Shown here piece by piece: positions 17,824 through 25,698 of a stretch of 64,000 nucleotides of DNA. Below the pieces are notes generated by a model. It was not told where the DNA came from, ran no database searches, and worked only from the letters and a program-made list of their open reading frames with translations. The DNA is taken from positions 1-64,000 of the forward strand of contig JAHHHB010000017.1 in NCBI GenBank assembly GCA_019359545.1, in the 5' to 3' direction. Position numbers and translations under genes: made by a program. The stretch's first letter is position 1, and each line of letters opens with the position of its first letter. The DNA is from Desmonostoc geniculatum HA4340-LM1. Lineage in GTDB: Bacteria; Cyanobacteriota; Cyanobacteriia; Cyanobacteriales; Nostocaceae.

Positions 17824-19018
17824 GAGTAGATGCACCCGATCCGGACACTAATGAGTTACGAATTTCCCAAGCTTGTTCCAGAATCTTAAACCAGCGTTTC
17901 TGTAGTTGTGCCATTGACAGCCCTAAAGTTTTAGCTATTTTTTCATCGGCTTGTCCTTGTTGCTTCAACTCTAGTAAAGACCGGTGTTTATCGTCCAACT
18001 GCGTTGTGTATGCTTGCCATTGCTGGGGAGTTAAGCCCAAGTTGGTATGCAATGAAGCTTCTAGCCATTCGTGAACTAATTCCCAACGGTGCAACAAGGC
18101 GAATCGAATTAGATGGTACTTGAAGCGCTGCTGTAAGTAATCTCTCTGACGAGAGGTTAAGCCCAAAACCGATTCAATTTCTTGTGCTGATAGATCTTGA
18201 AGACGAAGCGAAAAATAATCAGCACAGTCAGATTGTTGCCGTTGTTCGAGATAATTCATTAATTCGGTAATCACAACAGAACGTAAGGTGTCTTCTTCAG
18301 GTTCCGGTTCTGTTTGGGTTGCCATTGTGGAGCGCAATTGCTGAATGGCTGGTTCTTCCCAACCGTCGGCTTCACTATTGCTGCCTTCTGCGGCTTGTTC
18401 TATGTCTACGCTGGTTTCGGGGGGTTGCTGTTGGGAGAAAGTTTGCGCTCGCAGGATAATTAGCTGCTGCTGACGGCCTGGTAAGGGAATTCGCCGCTTA
18501 CCATAGCGCTCGGTAAATGCCATGTACTCAGACAATTCCAGAAGCGTTTGTGGCCGGTAAGTGGCACCGAGCTGATTTTCTCGGCGGAAAGCGTTCAATG
18601 CTTCCAGATAAAAACTTTGTAGAAAATCTTCAATTATAGTCAGCCGCCCTTGATAGCTCAATTGCTTCTGAGGAGGATTAATGTAACGATAAATAATAGC
18701 GCTCAAAGTACTGTGTAATTCTACCCTGCCCCGATTTGAACCCAACTGATAGTACCTGAGACACTGTTGCAGCCGATGTCGGGCGAGGGTGAGTGCCGAG
18801 CTTTCCACAGTTCCGGAAGCTTGGATTCGTTTGCTTTCACTGCAAATCCGATAGACTTCGTTGGTAATTCGTCTTGCCACATCGTGACAATTCTGTTCCG
18901 AAGCTTTGGTTGATTGCTGGAACTCCCTGGACAGGAGTTGAAAGATCGCCTCCACACCAATAGAATTTTCTAAGAGAAAAGTTGCAGATGGAATAGTTGC
19001 GGTTGCGGCTGAATTCAT
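17816..19018 (-). CDS. hetZ: Heterocyst differentiation regulator HetZ
   Basis: HetZ is required for early heterocyst differentiation in Anabaena and is a direct target and partner of HetR. From the ATG at 19018 the protein has 400 residues (MNSAATATIPSATFLLENSIGVEAIFQLLS), matching the HetZ length as I remember it. It is helical and charged. The C-terminal part (LSAQEIESVLGLTSRQRDYLQQRF and KIAKTLGLSMAQLQKRWFKILEQ) looks like two sigma-factor-like helix-turn-helix units, consistent with DNA binding. A TTG at 19033, with AAGG four bases upstream, could add five residues. The acidic Gln/Glu-rich stretch at about 200-245 is probably a linker. It is divergent from the gene at 19223. Confidence 0.85.
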   Translation of the reverse strand: MNSAATATIPSATFLLENSIGVEAIFQLLSREFQQSTKASEQNCHDVARRITNEVYRICSESKRIQASGTVESSALTLARHRLQQCLRYYQLGSNRGRVELHSTLSAIIYRYINPPQKQLSYQGRLTIIEDFLQSFYLEALNAFRRENQLGATYRPQTLLELSEYMAFTERYGKRRIPLPGRQQQLIILRAQTFSQQQPPETSVDIEQAAEGSNSEADGWEEPAIQQLRSTMATQTEPEPEEDTLRSVVITELMNYLEQRQQSDCADYFSLRLQDLSAQEIESVLGLTSRQRDYLQQRFKYHLIRFALLHRWELVHEWLEASLHTNLGLTPQQWQAYTTQLDDKHRSLLELKQQGQADEKIAKTLGLSMAQLQKRWFKILEQAWEIRNSLVSGSGASTHE

Positions 19019-19222
19019 AGTCTCGGTTTTCAAAAGACCTTAAGGTATTTAAATACAACCTGTACGACCGTGGGTGTTGGCTTTTTGAGTTTTGCTTATA
19101 AGCTAAATGCAGACCAATCCTACGTTGAAGATGTGCCTGATGTTATTATTCCCAAATTTAATGGGATTGTTCACATTTTGTAGATGTTATTGCCATTACC
19201 CAGGAGCCGTATACAAGTCATT

Positions 19223-19696
19223 ATGGATTTAGAAGCACAAATTCAATTGCTGATTGACAATGCACCCCGCGATGGTATAACACCAAATCTAATTTCAGCA
19301 ATTGCTCCTTCCCTGAGAGCGATCGCTCAAAAATTACGTTACTCCCAGTACTATATTCTCCAAAGTTCGGAGGGCAACTGGGTTTTAACTACACTGAGCA
19401 ATCGTACTAATCCAGGATTGGAAAAGCGAGTGATTTACGCTTTCCCTACCATACAGGATGTCTCCCTAATTTCCACTGCTGGGCTTGACCCTCAAATGCT
19501 AACTAAAATTGTTCCGGTCACCCATATTTTGTTTCAATTGCTGGCATTGGAACCCGTAGATAGTATCGTTTTTTTGGAAACGCCGGGTCAGACCACTCAT
19601 ACCTTTGAAGTCCGGCGAACTGAGTTAGAAAAACTCATGCAACAAAAGCTGCGACAGATGCGATCGCCTAAACACATACCCCCTGATATTGCATAG
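19223..19696 (+). CDS. Conserved cyanobacterial protein of unknown function
   Basis: A 157-residue soluble protein from the ATG at 19223 (MDLEAQIQLLIDNAPRDGITPNLISAIAPSL). The first half is helical and the middle is a mixed strand segment (YYILQSSEGNWVLTTLSNR). The C-terminal half contains DSIVFLETPGQTTHTFEVRRTELEKLMQQKL. I know no function. It is divergent from hetZ with about 200 bases between the starts and sits beside hetZ in related strains as I recall, so it may share a regulatory region. An earlier in-frame TTG at 19184 is less likely as a start. Confidence 0.65.
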   Translation: MDLEAQIQLLIDNAPRDGITPNLISAIAPSLRAIAQKLRYSQYYILQSSEGNWVLTTLSNRTNPGLEKRVIYAFPTIQDVSLISTAGLDPQMLTKIVPVTHILFQLLALEPVDSIVFLETPGQTTHTFEVRRTELEKLMQQKLRQMRSPKHIPPDIA

Positions 19697-20010
19697 AATA
19701 ATTTCGGCTCTGAGATTTTTTCGATACAAGCTAATATCTGTCTTTAAAACTTATGAGCGCCATAAATCAGCGCTCATAATTTTCTAAAAAATTTTCAATT
19801 TCCAATCTGTCTGCAAAAATTTGCTCAATCGGGAAACCATTTTTTCCCTTATCGCTTTGCAATGTCTAGATTTAATTAAAAAACAGTTAGCAGTGAACAA
19901 TTTTCAATTTTTTGTTTAGCTTCTTCTAAAATACAAGGTTAGGTTTTAACTCTTTGCAATATCTAGAATTGATTAAAAAACAGTTACTAGTGAACAATTT
20001 TCAATTTTTT

Positions 20011-20102
20011 AGGACTTACGCAATAAACCTCTCAAACTCCTATTTCTCCGTGTCCTTTGCGTCCTCTGTGGTTCGATTTTCCGTTACCTGTGCGTAAGTC
20101 CT
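20011..20102. mobile_element. MITE-like element, copy 1
   Basis: 92 bp bounded by a perfect 12-bp inverted repeat (AGGACTTACGCA / TGCGTAAGTCCT). The inside carries CTCCGTGTCCTTTGCGTCCTCTGTGG-type sequence. It has no coding capacity. A second copy lies 165 bases away in inverted orientation. Confidence 0.75.
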
Positions 20103-20262
20103 GTTTTGTTTAGCTTCTGCTGAGCCAGAAATACCCGCCCAAGAATAGTTGGGCAGGTTTTACTCAGGCAGAACTTAGGCAACTGCCACATGCATACCGC
20201 AGAATTCAGTAACTACGGAGTCCTAGAGGCTATTCCTGATGAATTGGGAAGCTCCGTCCGTC

Positions 20263-20363
20263 TATATAGGACTTACGCACGAGCTACGGAATAACGAACC
20301 ACAGAGGCGCAGAGGACACGGAGAAATGAGAGTTTGAGAAATATTTTGCGTAAGTCCTATATA
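20263..20363. mobile_element. MITE-like element, copy 2 (inverted)
   Basis: The core 20268-20358 has the same AGGACTTACGCA ends as copy 1. The inner sequence is the reverse complement of the copy 1 interior (ACCACAGAGGCGCAGAGGACACGGAG). The inverted repeat extends to 17 bp if the flanking TATAT/ATATA is counted (20263-20279 with 20347-20363), which suggests insertion at a TA-rich target. Confidence 0.75.
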
Positions 20364-20524
20364 GGTTGGAGTAGTTCAGTCATTCAATCCAAAATCCGTT
20401 TTGAAAAGCTTTGATGCCTCCGGCAAGCCGCCTTCCGGGCGTCTACGCCAGTTCGCACAAGTCGGGAAACCCACCCAAACGACTGGCTCAACTTTTCGCA
20501 AAATTTAAAATCTAAAATTCGTTT

Positions 20525-21496
20525 TTAATAAAGCCGACTCAGTGTATAGTCAGCTATGTTAATCAATGCTTGCTGGGACTCTGACGGTGGCAGAACTGCA
20601 AGATGTTCAATTGCCAATTTAGTATGATGAGCAGCTAATTCTCGCGCTTGCTGTATACCCTGGCTATCTTGAATCAGTGCTAATGCTTGCTCTAAATCGC
20701 CTTCTTGAGCAAATTCTCTTTCAATCAGCACTTCCAAGTATGGTTTTTCAGCTAAAGCAAATAAAACCGGTGCAGTCAGATTACCACTTTTAAGATCCGA
20801 TGCCACTGGTTTACCCAAGGTATCTGTTGTGCTGGTGAAATCTAAAATGTCATCGACAATTTGAAATGCTATGCCAAGATGACGACCATAGCTATACAGA
20901 TGCTCAACAGTTTCTCGAGACACTTCACTGAGTAACCCAGCAGCTTTGGAACTATTAGCAATTAACGAAGCTGTTTTGTAATAACTCTTTTGCAGGTAAG
21001 TTTCAATGGAGATGTTAGCATCAAAACGATTCAATCCCTGCTGAATCTCCCCAGTAGCTAGATCCATAATCACTTCTGAGAGCAGTTTCACCACCTCCAA
21101 ATTGTCCAAGTTTGCTAAATACCACGAAGATTGGGCAAAGAGAAAATCTCCTGCTAATATGGCAATGCGGTTACCAAACAAACTATGAACGGTGGCAACG
21201 CCTCGCCGCACGTCTGATTCATCTACTACGTCATCGTGTACCAAGCTTGCTGTATGAATCATTTCGGTAATCTCAGCTAAGCGGCGATGACGCGGGGTAA
21301 TTTCTTGCTCTAACATTGTTGCCCGCGATATTAGCAAGACAATTGCTGGCCTGATACGCTTTCCCCCAGCTCCGAATAAATGTTCGGCTGCTGCAAACAA
21401 AATGGGGTGGCGATTTCCAACTAGCTGTTTGAGGTTATCTGCTAGTTGTCGCAGGTCTGCTTCCACAGGGGTAAACAGGGAGGTGGCTGGGGTCAT
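20525..21496 (-). CDS. sds: Solanesyl (all-trans-polyprenyl) diphosphate synthase
   Basis: This trans-prenyltransferase extends farnesyl or geranylgeranyl diphosphate with IPP to the long side chain of plastoquinone. The 323-residue protein has GGKRIRPAIVLLISR (IPP binding), the first aspartate motif DDVVD (residues 88-92) and the second DDILD (215-219). The residues before the first motif (HTASLVHDD) are small, consistent with a long product. The ATG at 21496 fits the usual N-terminus. The chain length itself cannot be proved from the sequence. Confidence 0.9.
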   Translation of the reverse strand: MTPATSLFTPVEADLRQLADNLKQLVGNRHPILFAAAEHLFGAGGKRIRPAIVLLISRATMLEQEITPRHRRLAEITEMIHTASLVHDDVVDESDVRRGVATVHSLFGNRIAILAGDFLFAQSSWYLANLDNLEVVKLLSEVIMDLATGEIQQGLNRFDANISIETYLQKSYYKTASLIANSSKAAGLLSEVSRETVEHLYSYGRHLGIAFQIVDDILDFTSTTDTLGKPVASDLKSGNLTAPVLFALAEKPYLEVLIEREFAQEGDLEQALALIQDSQGIQQARELAAHHTKLAIEHLAVLPPSESQQALINIADYTLSRLY

Positions 21497-22644
21497 GGAT
21501 GGGCGGACTCTGACTTAGGTTACGAAAGTTTACATATCCTTTACTCATTTTAAGATAACCCTGTGCCAGCGCAAAGTTTTCATCAGTAATCCGATAGTTA
21601 TAAGTCTCTTGGAGGAAAAAATAGCTAATACAGGTTTTGTCAATAAGCAATTATGCTTAATCTTAATATATTTCTGAGAATATTGGAAAAGTGTTCGCTG
21701 AAGATCGTGTTACTGAAGTCTTGTAAAATTTTCTTTAAGTGTGGGGCACTGCCTAAAAGATAAAAATAAGGCTCTATCAGTGCCCATTCCAGAAAAATTG
21801 AAATCAAGCAGTTGGTGCAAGATATCAGGGTATCCACTTGCCGTATTTGTACATAGTTCCCTACAGACAGAATAGTAGATTAAGTATTATTGCTTATTTA
21901 CAATAATGAAATAAAGTGCGTTAGACTCAATGGTGTAAGACTAAATTTTTTTTTCAGCCTGAAGTGTAACTCTTGAAAAAATTTGAAATTTAGCAGACGA
22001 GTGGGCTTAAAATTCAAGGCTGTTGTGTTACGCTAAAATATAGGAATTTTAAATTTTTCAAATACTCACACACCAAAAGTAAGTCACCTGCTAGTTGATT
22101 TCACTGAAATGGTAGTTGTGTGTATAAAATAACTATTCGCTGGTGACGTTGAGGGAGTAACTCCTTTGATTTCTCCAACGATATGCGAAACTCCTAGTTT
22201 GGAGCTATGCAATACCCCTATGGGAAGCCCTTCGGGTGACGCTCCTTCTCTGCGAGACGCTAAACAAACGTAGCTAACGGTAGGCTAAGGTCAACTAAGT
22301 CCTAAAGTTATCCTTTATGACTCTCTTGGCTTAAAGCTACACTTTTTTAGCTGACGTTGAGCGCAAGGGTTAATCCTGTCACAGTAGTGTGAGCAAAAAT
22401 AAGGCAGATCGAGTAGACCGCTGAGAATTGCAGTATTAGGTTGTCTTTTGGCAACTTAGCTGCTGTGGGATTTATGGTCTGCAAAAAGTTGCATTAGATA
22501 ATAAATTATTTGTCCGTAGAGAGTTTTATCTCTATAGGTAGATTTACTATAGCAAACTACAGTCACCAAGAACGTACTTGGTTGGCTGAAGTTCTACTAA
22601 TTTCATGAAATTTTGTATTGCTTACCAAGGGTGCTAGTAGAACA
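21497..22644. other. Very long intergenic region upstream of a small membrane protein gene
   Basis: About 1150 bases hold divergent promoters for sds (minus) and the 22645 gene (plus). I see no convincing gene. At 22218-22262 is a GC-rich palindromic repeat (GGGAAGCCCTTCGGGTGACGCTCC...) of a common Nostoc type. CCAAGAACGTACTTGG (22566-22581) is a short inverted repeat. A further 9-bp inverted repeat touches the start codon of the downstream gene and is listed separately. Such a long leader could hold a small RNA, but I cannot identify one. Confidence 0.4.
22591..22643 (+). promoter_or_regulatory. Leader hairpin that ends next to a start codon
   Basis: GTTCTACTA (22591-22599) and TAGTAGAAC (22635-22643) are perfectly complementary with a 35-base loop. 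The right arm ends one base before the ATG at 22645 and covers the place where a ribosome site should be. The loop contains a second short inverted motif (TTTCATGAAA, 22601-22610). This geometry can hide the start region in the mRNA. Function is inferred only. Confidence 0.45.
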
Positions 22645-22842
22645 ATGATTTACGGAAGTGTGCCTATGATGATTTTTATTTTAGCGTCTGGATATTTGTT
22701 CACAGTCTACCTGTTATTAGCACTAGCAAAGCGGACGGGTACAAAGGCTGCTCCGGGAAGTTTTGCTTCATCTGTTAAAGAAAAACATGAGCAGGAGATA
22801 TCAGTCAGGACAAAGGTGACTGAAGCAGTCAATAGTCAATAG
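22645..22842 (+). CDS. Small membrane protein of unknown function
   Basis: A 65-residue protein from the ATG at 22645, with one strong transmembrane helix (about residues 5-28, SVPMMIFILASGYLFTVYLLLALA) followed by a basic stop-transfer (KRTGTKA) and a hydrophilic tail. That predicts an N-out, C-in single-pass topology. I do not recognise the family. There is no clear ribosome site, and a leader hairpin covers the region where one would lie. It is convergent with murI. Confidence 0.55.
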   Translation: MIYGSVPMMIFILASGYLFTVYLLLALAKRTGTKAAPGSFASSVKEKHEQEISVRTKVTEAVNSQ

Positions 22843-22903
22843 TCATTAGTCATTGGTCATTGGTGATTTGCAAATGACAAATGACTATTGACCAATGACA
22901 AAT
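22836..22903. repeat. Inverted heptad repeats between convergent genes
   Basis: Left arm CAATAGTCATTAGTCATTGGTCATTGG and right arm CAAATGACTATTGACCAATGACAAA are complementary and form a hairpin spanning the gap between the 22645 gene and murI. It may terminate both transcripts. Confidence 0.7.
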
Positions 22904-22908
22904 TAATT

Positions 22909-23775
22909 TTATTGGAGTTGGGAAATAGCGATATCAGTGAAGCAAACCTGTTCAACCAGGGGTGTATGGCCTAGCCAGTGAACTCCGGACTGGGAAAATT
23001 GTTGTGGACAACCACTGACGGCAAAGCGAGTTGGTAGTGGTGGGTGCGTATTTCTTAAGCCTAGCAAGTCTAGTTCTTGGGCACAAGCTGCGACAACATG
23101 AACGGCAGGGTCAACGAGCTGGACTTGAGAGGGGAGGAGCGATCGCAATACTGGTGTGAGCAACGGATAATGAGTACAGCCGTGGATTAAGGTATCAATT
23201 TCCTGCTCTAATAAAGGTTCTAAATAGCCTCGTGCTACTTCAGCAGTGTAAGGGTCGTGAATGCGGTTTTGTTCAATCAGTGGCACAAACTCTGGACATC
23301 CAACTTGCCAAACTTGGACATTAGGATTAATTTCGAGTATGGCGTGCTTATAAGCATTACTCTTAGCTGTGGCGGGAGTGGCAATTACACCGATGCGCTT
23401 TCCTAGCTGCACTGCTGCCCTTGCCCCTGGTAGGATTACTCCTAGTATGGGTACGCTAAATTCTTGACGCACAGTTTCTAACGCTAGGGCAGAACTGGTG
23501 TTACAAGCCATAATCACCATTTTTACCTGCTGCTGTTGTAGCCAGGTGAGGATTTCACGGGTAAATTGTAAAATTTCTGCTTGTGAACGAATTCCGTAAG
23601 GAAGCCGAGCTGTATCCCCAAAATAAACAATTGATTCATTAGGGAGTTGGCGATATAGTTGTCGCAGTACTGTCAATCCTCCCACACCACTATCAAAGAT
23701 ACCAATTGAGGCGCGTTGGGGTTCTTGATTAGAAAAATCATCAAGATTTTCTTCAAAAATGGAAGATGAATACAC
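22909..23775 (-). CDS. murI: Glutamate racemase
   Basis: MurI makes D-glutamate for peptidoglycan. The 288-residue protein has the N-terminal signature IGIFDSGVGGLTVLR, YFGDTARLPYG, the first catalytic Cys in MACNTSSA (Cys91) and the second in HGCTHYP (Cys200). All active-site blocks are intact. The start is a GTG at 23775, and no internal Met lies before the first motif. About 20 residues precede the conserved core. It lies in a cell-wall neighbourhood with the amidases amiC1/amiC2, separated from them by a radical SAM gene. Confidence 0.95.
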   Translation of the reverse strand: MYSSSIFEENLDDFSNQEPQRASIGIFDSGVGGLTVLRQLYRQLPNESIVYFGDTARLPYGIRSQAEILQFTREILTWLQQQQVKMVIMACNTSSALALETVRQEFSVPILGVILPGARAAVQLGKRIGVIATPATAKSNAYKHAILEINPNVQVWQVGCPEFVPLIEQNRIHDPYTAEVARGYLEPLLEQEIDTLIHGCTHYPLLTPVLRSLLPSQVQLVDPAVHVVAACAQELDLLGLRNTHPPLPTRFAVSGCPQQFSQSGVHWLGHTPLVEQVCFTDIAISQLQ

Positions 23776-23875
23776 AGGCAGATATTGATTTAGGTTTTTG
23801 GATATAAAATACAGAATCTAGCAGACAATTTACAAATTTACCACTAAATTCTGCACGCAAAAGCAGGATATATAG

Positions 23876-25441
23876 TTAGTTATTAATTAGCCCTGAATAT
23901 TCCCCGTTATAGTTAGTAAATTCATTCTTTGATCTGCGAATCTTAGATAGACGAATTTGCCAATCGGAAACCTGCTCGTAGGTAAGGTGATGAGTATTGC
24001 AAGTCGGTGTCCATAGCCCTCCCCAAACACAGGGGTCTTCAAACTGCAACAGACCTAACTTGCGTAAGTTGTGGGATTGGGGAGTTCCTGGCAAGGGGGC
24101 TATGCTATACACAGCAATCTGAAATTCCAATTCTCGGTTAATCTCTACCAGTTCATCCACAAGTCCTGAGATCGCTTCCTCAAGATGTAACAAGCTATCA
24201 TCGTCATCATCTGGTAGCCCGATAATAATGCCATAAGCAATAACAGGTATACCAGTTCTGACGACAGATTTCATTAATGTACAATGCTCTTGCCACGGCA
24301 ACAACTTGCTGTATGCTTCTCGCCCAAAAACGGGACGTTCCGCAGGGATATAAGCTAAAGGACAACCTACTTTGCCATCCCAGCCAAACAGTGCTTGAAT
24401 AACTTCTTCGTCCGGGCTGAGATCGGTATTGCCGTAGTTGCGTCCATGTCCCACCGTGGCTTTCCGCAGTTCTAAACCATTAGGCCACATCAGAGATATT
24501 CCCATCTCCCGCGCCCCATTGGTAATTTCGAGGATCTCTTCTCGCCCCCCAGGAAAGAGTCCACGGGCGAGGAATTGATCGGAACCGATATTGACCGAAC
24601 GAGCTCCCGCCTCTTTCTGAATAGCCAGCCATTTGAGGGCGGTTTTTGGGGTCATTCTGCGATAGCCAGTGCCGTAGGTGGGTGTCATGCAAAAATCGCA
24701 GGTGCGATCGCAACCAATGTCAGCCACTAATGAACCAATCGGCACAACTCCCTGTACATTTGGTAGCATCCCTAAACATTCGGTAGCTACCTCCACAGAG
24801 GGTAGAGTCCAATCTTCTGGACTTTTAGCTTTAGTCTTCCTGGCAAATTGTCTACCGTCTGCGAGAATTACTCCCGTCAGTTCTTCCCGTGGGGTTTTTC
24901 CAAGTACATAGTCGAGAATAGCCCAATTAGCTGCACCAGATTTATCCTGAACTACTGCTGCGGCTCCAGCCTGTAAGTAGTGTTGCGGTTCTGCGACAGC
25001 ATCAGATCCCCCAACGATAATGGGACGACCACCTTTGGCCAGATGCTCAACAATCATACAGCTTACTTGACGATCTTGAGAGAAATTAACTGTAATTCCC
25101 CAGGCATCATAAGCGTGAGGATCGAGAGCGAAAATTTCGCCACCTACATAAGTTTTCCGCAAGGTCATACCTTTCCAGAAAATCTGCCCAAATTCTTGAC
25201 TATAATCCCCATCCCTAAGGTTGACCAATCGCGCATCAAATCCCCCTGCTTGTAAGTCAGCGATTAAAACTTGCTTGCTAATTAAAGAACGATGTCTATA
25301 TAAAGAAGTCCAATTATTGCCTTCTGCATCGTATAGTCCCGTTGCTGGAACTTCAATCAGTCCAATTGTGGGATACTTGTTAGTTACCATATTCGAGGGC
25401 GCAGAATTTGGAATGACAGCAGGGGCTTTTCGATCAATCAT
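23876..25441 (-). CDS. Radical SAM protein with B12-binding-like N-terminal domain
   Basis: The 521-residue protein has a radical SAM core with the cluster motif C244-x3-C248-x2-C251 (GCDRTCDFC), followed by SVNIGSDQFLARGLF and a C-terminal extension containing GIIIGLPDDDDDS. The N-terminal 200 residues have the layout of the cobalamin-binding fold found in B12-dependent radical SAM enzymes (IVGGSDAVAEPQHYLQAGAAAVVQD), but I see no clear DxHxxG cobalamin ligand motif. The substrate is unknown. It lies between amiC2 and murI on the same strand. It differs from the hopanoid methylase HpnP and from BchE in the sequence around the cluster. A natural-product or cofactor methylase is possible. Confidence 0.75.
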   Translation of the reverse strand: MIDRKAPAVIPNSAPSNMVTNKYPTIGLIEVPATGLYDAEGNNWTSLYRHRSLISKQVLIADLQAGGFDARLVNLRDGDYSQEFGQIFWKGMTLRKTYVGGEIFALDPHAYDAWGITVNFSQDRQVSCMIVEHLAKGGRPIIVGGSDAVAEPQHYLQAGAAAVVQDKSGAANWAILDYVLGKTPREELTGVILADGRQFARKTKAKSPEDWTLPSVEVATECLGMLPNVQGVVPIGSLVADIGCDRTCDFCMTPTYGTGYRRMTPKTALKWLAIQKEAGARSVNIGSDQFLARGLFPGGREEILEITNGAREMGISLMWPNGLELRKATVGHGRNYGNTDLSPDEEVIQALFGWDGKVGCPLAYIPAERPVFGREAYSKLLPWQEHCTLMKSVVRTGIPVIAYGIIIGLPDDDDDSLLHLEEAISGLVDELVEINRELEFQIAVYSIAPLPGTPQSHNLRKLGLLQFEDPCVWGGLWTPTCNTHHLTYEQVSDWQIRLSKIRRSKNEFTNYNGEYSGLINN

Positions 25442-25698
25442 GATTGCAATTCCTTAGCGGTAAGAGAAGTTGGAAAGCCAATCTTCGATACAATCAGCAT
25501 ATTACAGTGGAAAAATATAATAATAAGATGGGCAAAATCTCTGATTTTCTTAATCATTGCCCTGTTAACCTTGACATTTCGTAATATATTTGGTTTTTTT
25601 TGCGCTAACTTACTTACCCAGGTATAAAGCGTGTTTTACTCCTGAATTTTGTTAGCACAGCGGGACGTTACCCATTCGGAATTCTGAATTCTGTTATA

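Larger units (their letters stand above)
19697..20524. other. Repeat-rich intergenic region between convergent genes
   Basis: About 830 bases with no gene. It contains a direct repeat of about 60 bases (TTGCAATGTCTAGATTTAATT... at 19857-19915 and 19953-20010), two copies of a small terminal-inverted-repeat element (listed separately), and a GC-rich palindromic 'GCCTCCGGCAAGCCGCCTTCCG' repeat at 20412-20450. These lie between the stops of the 19223 gene and sds. Confidence 0.6.

Noticed and set aside
19034..19222. HetR recognition site upstream of hetZ
   Set aside because: A HetR site is expected here from work in Anabaena, but I could not find a convincing copy of the inverted motif; GTGGGTGTTGGC at 19070-19081 is only suggestive.
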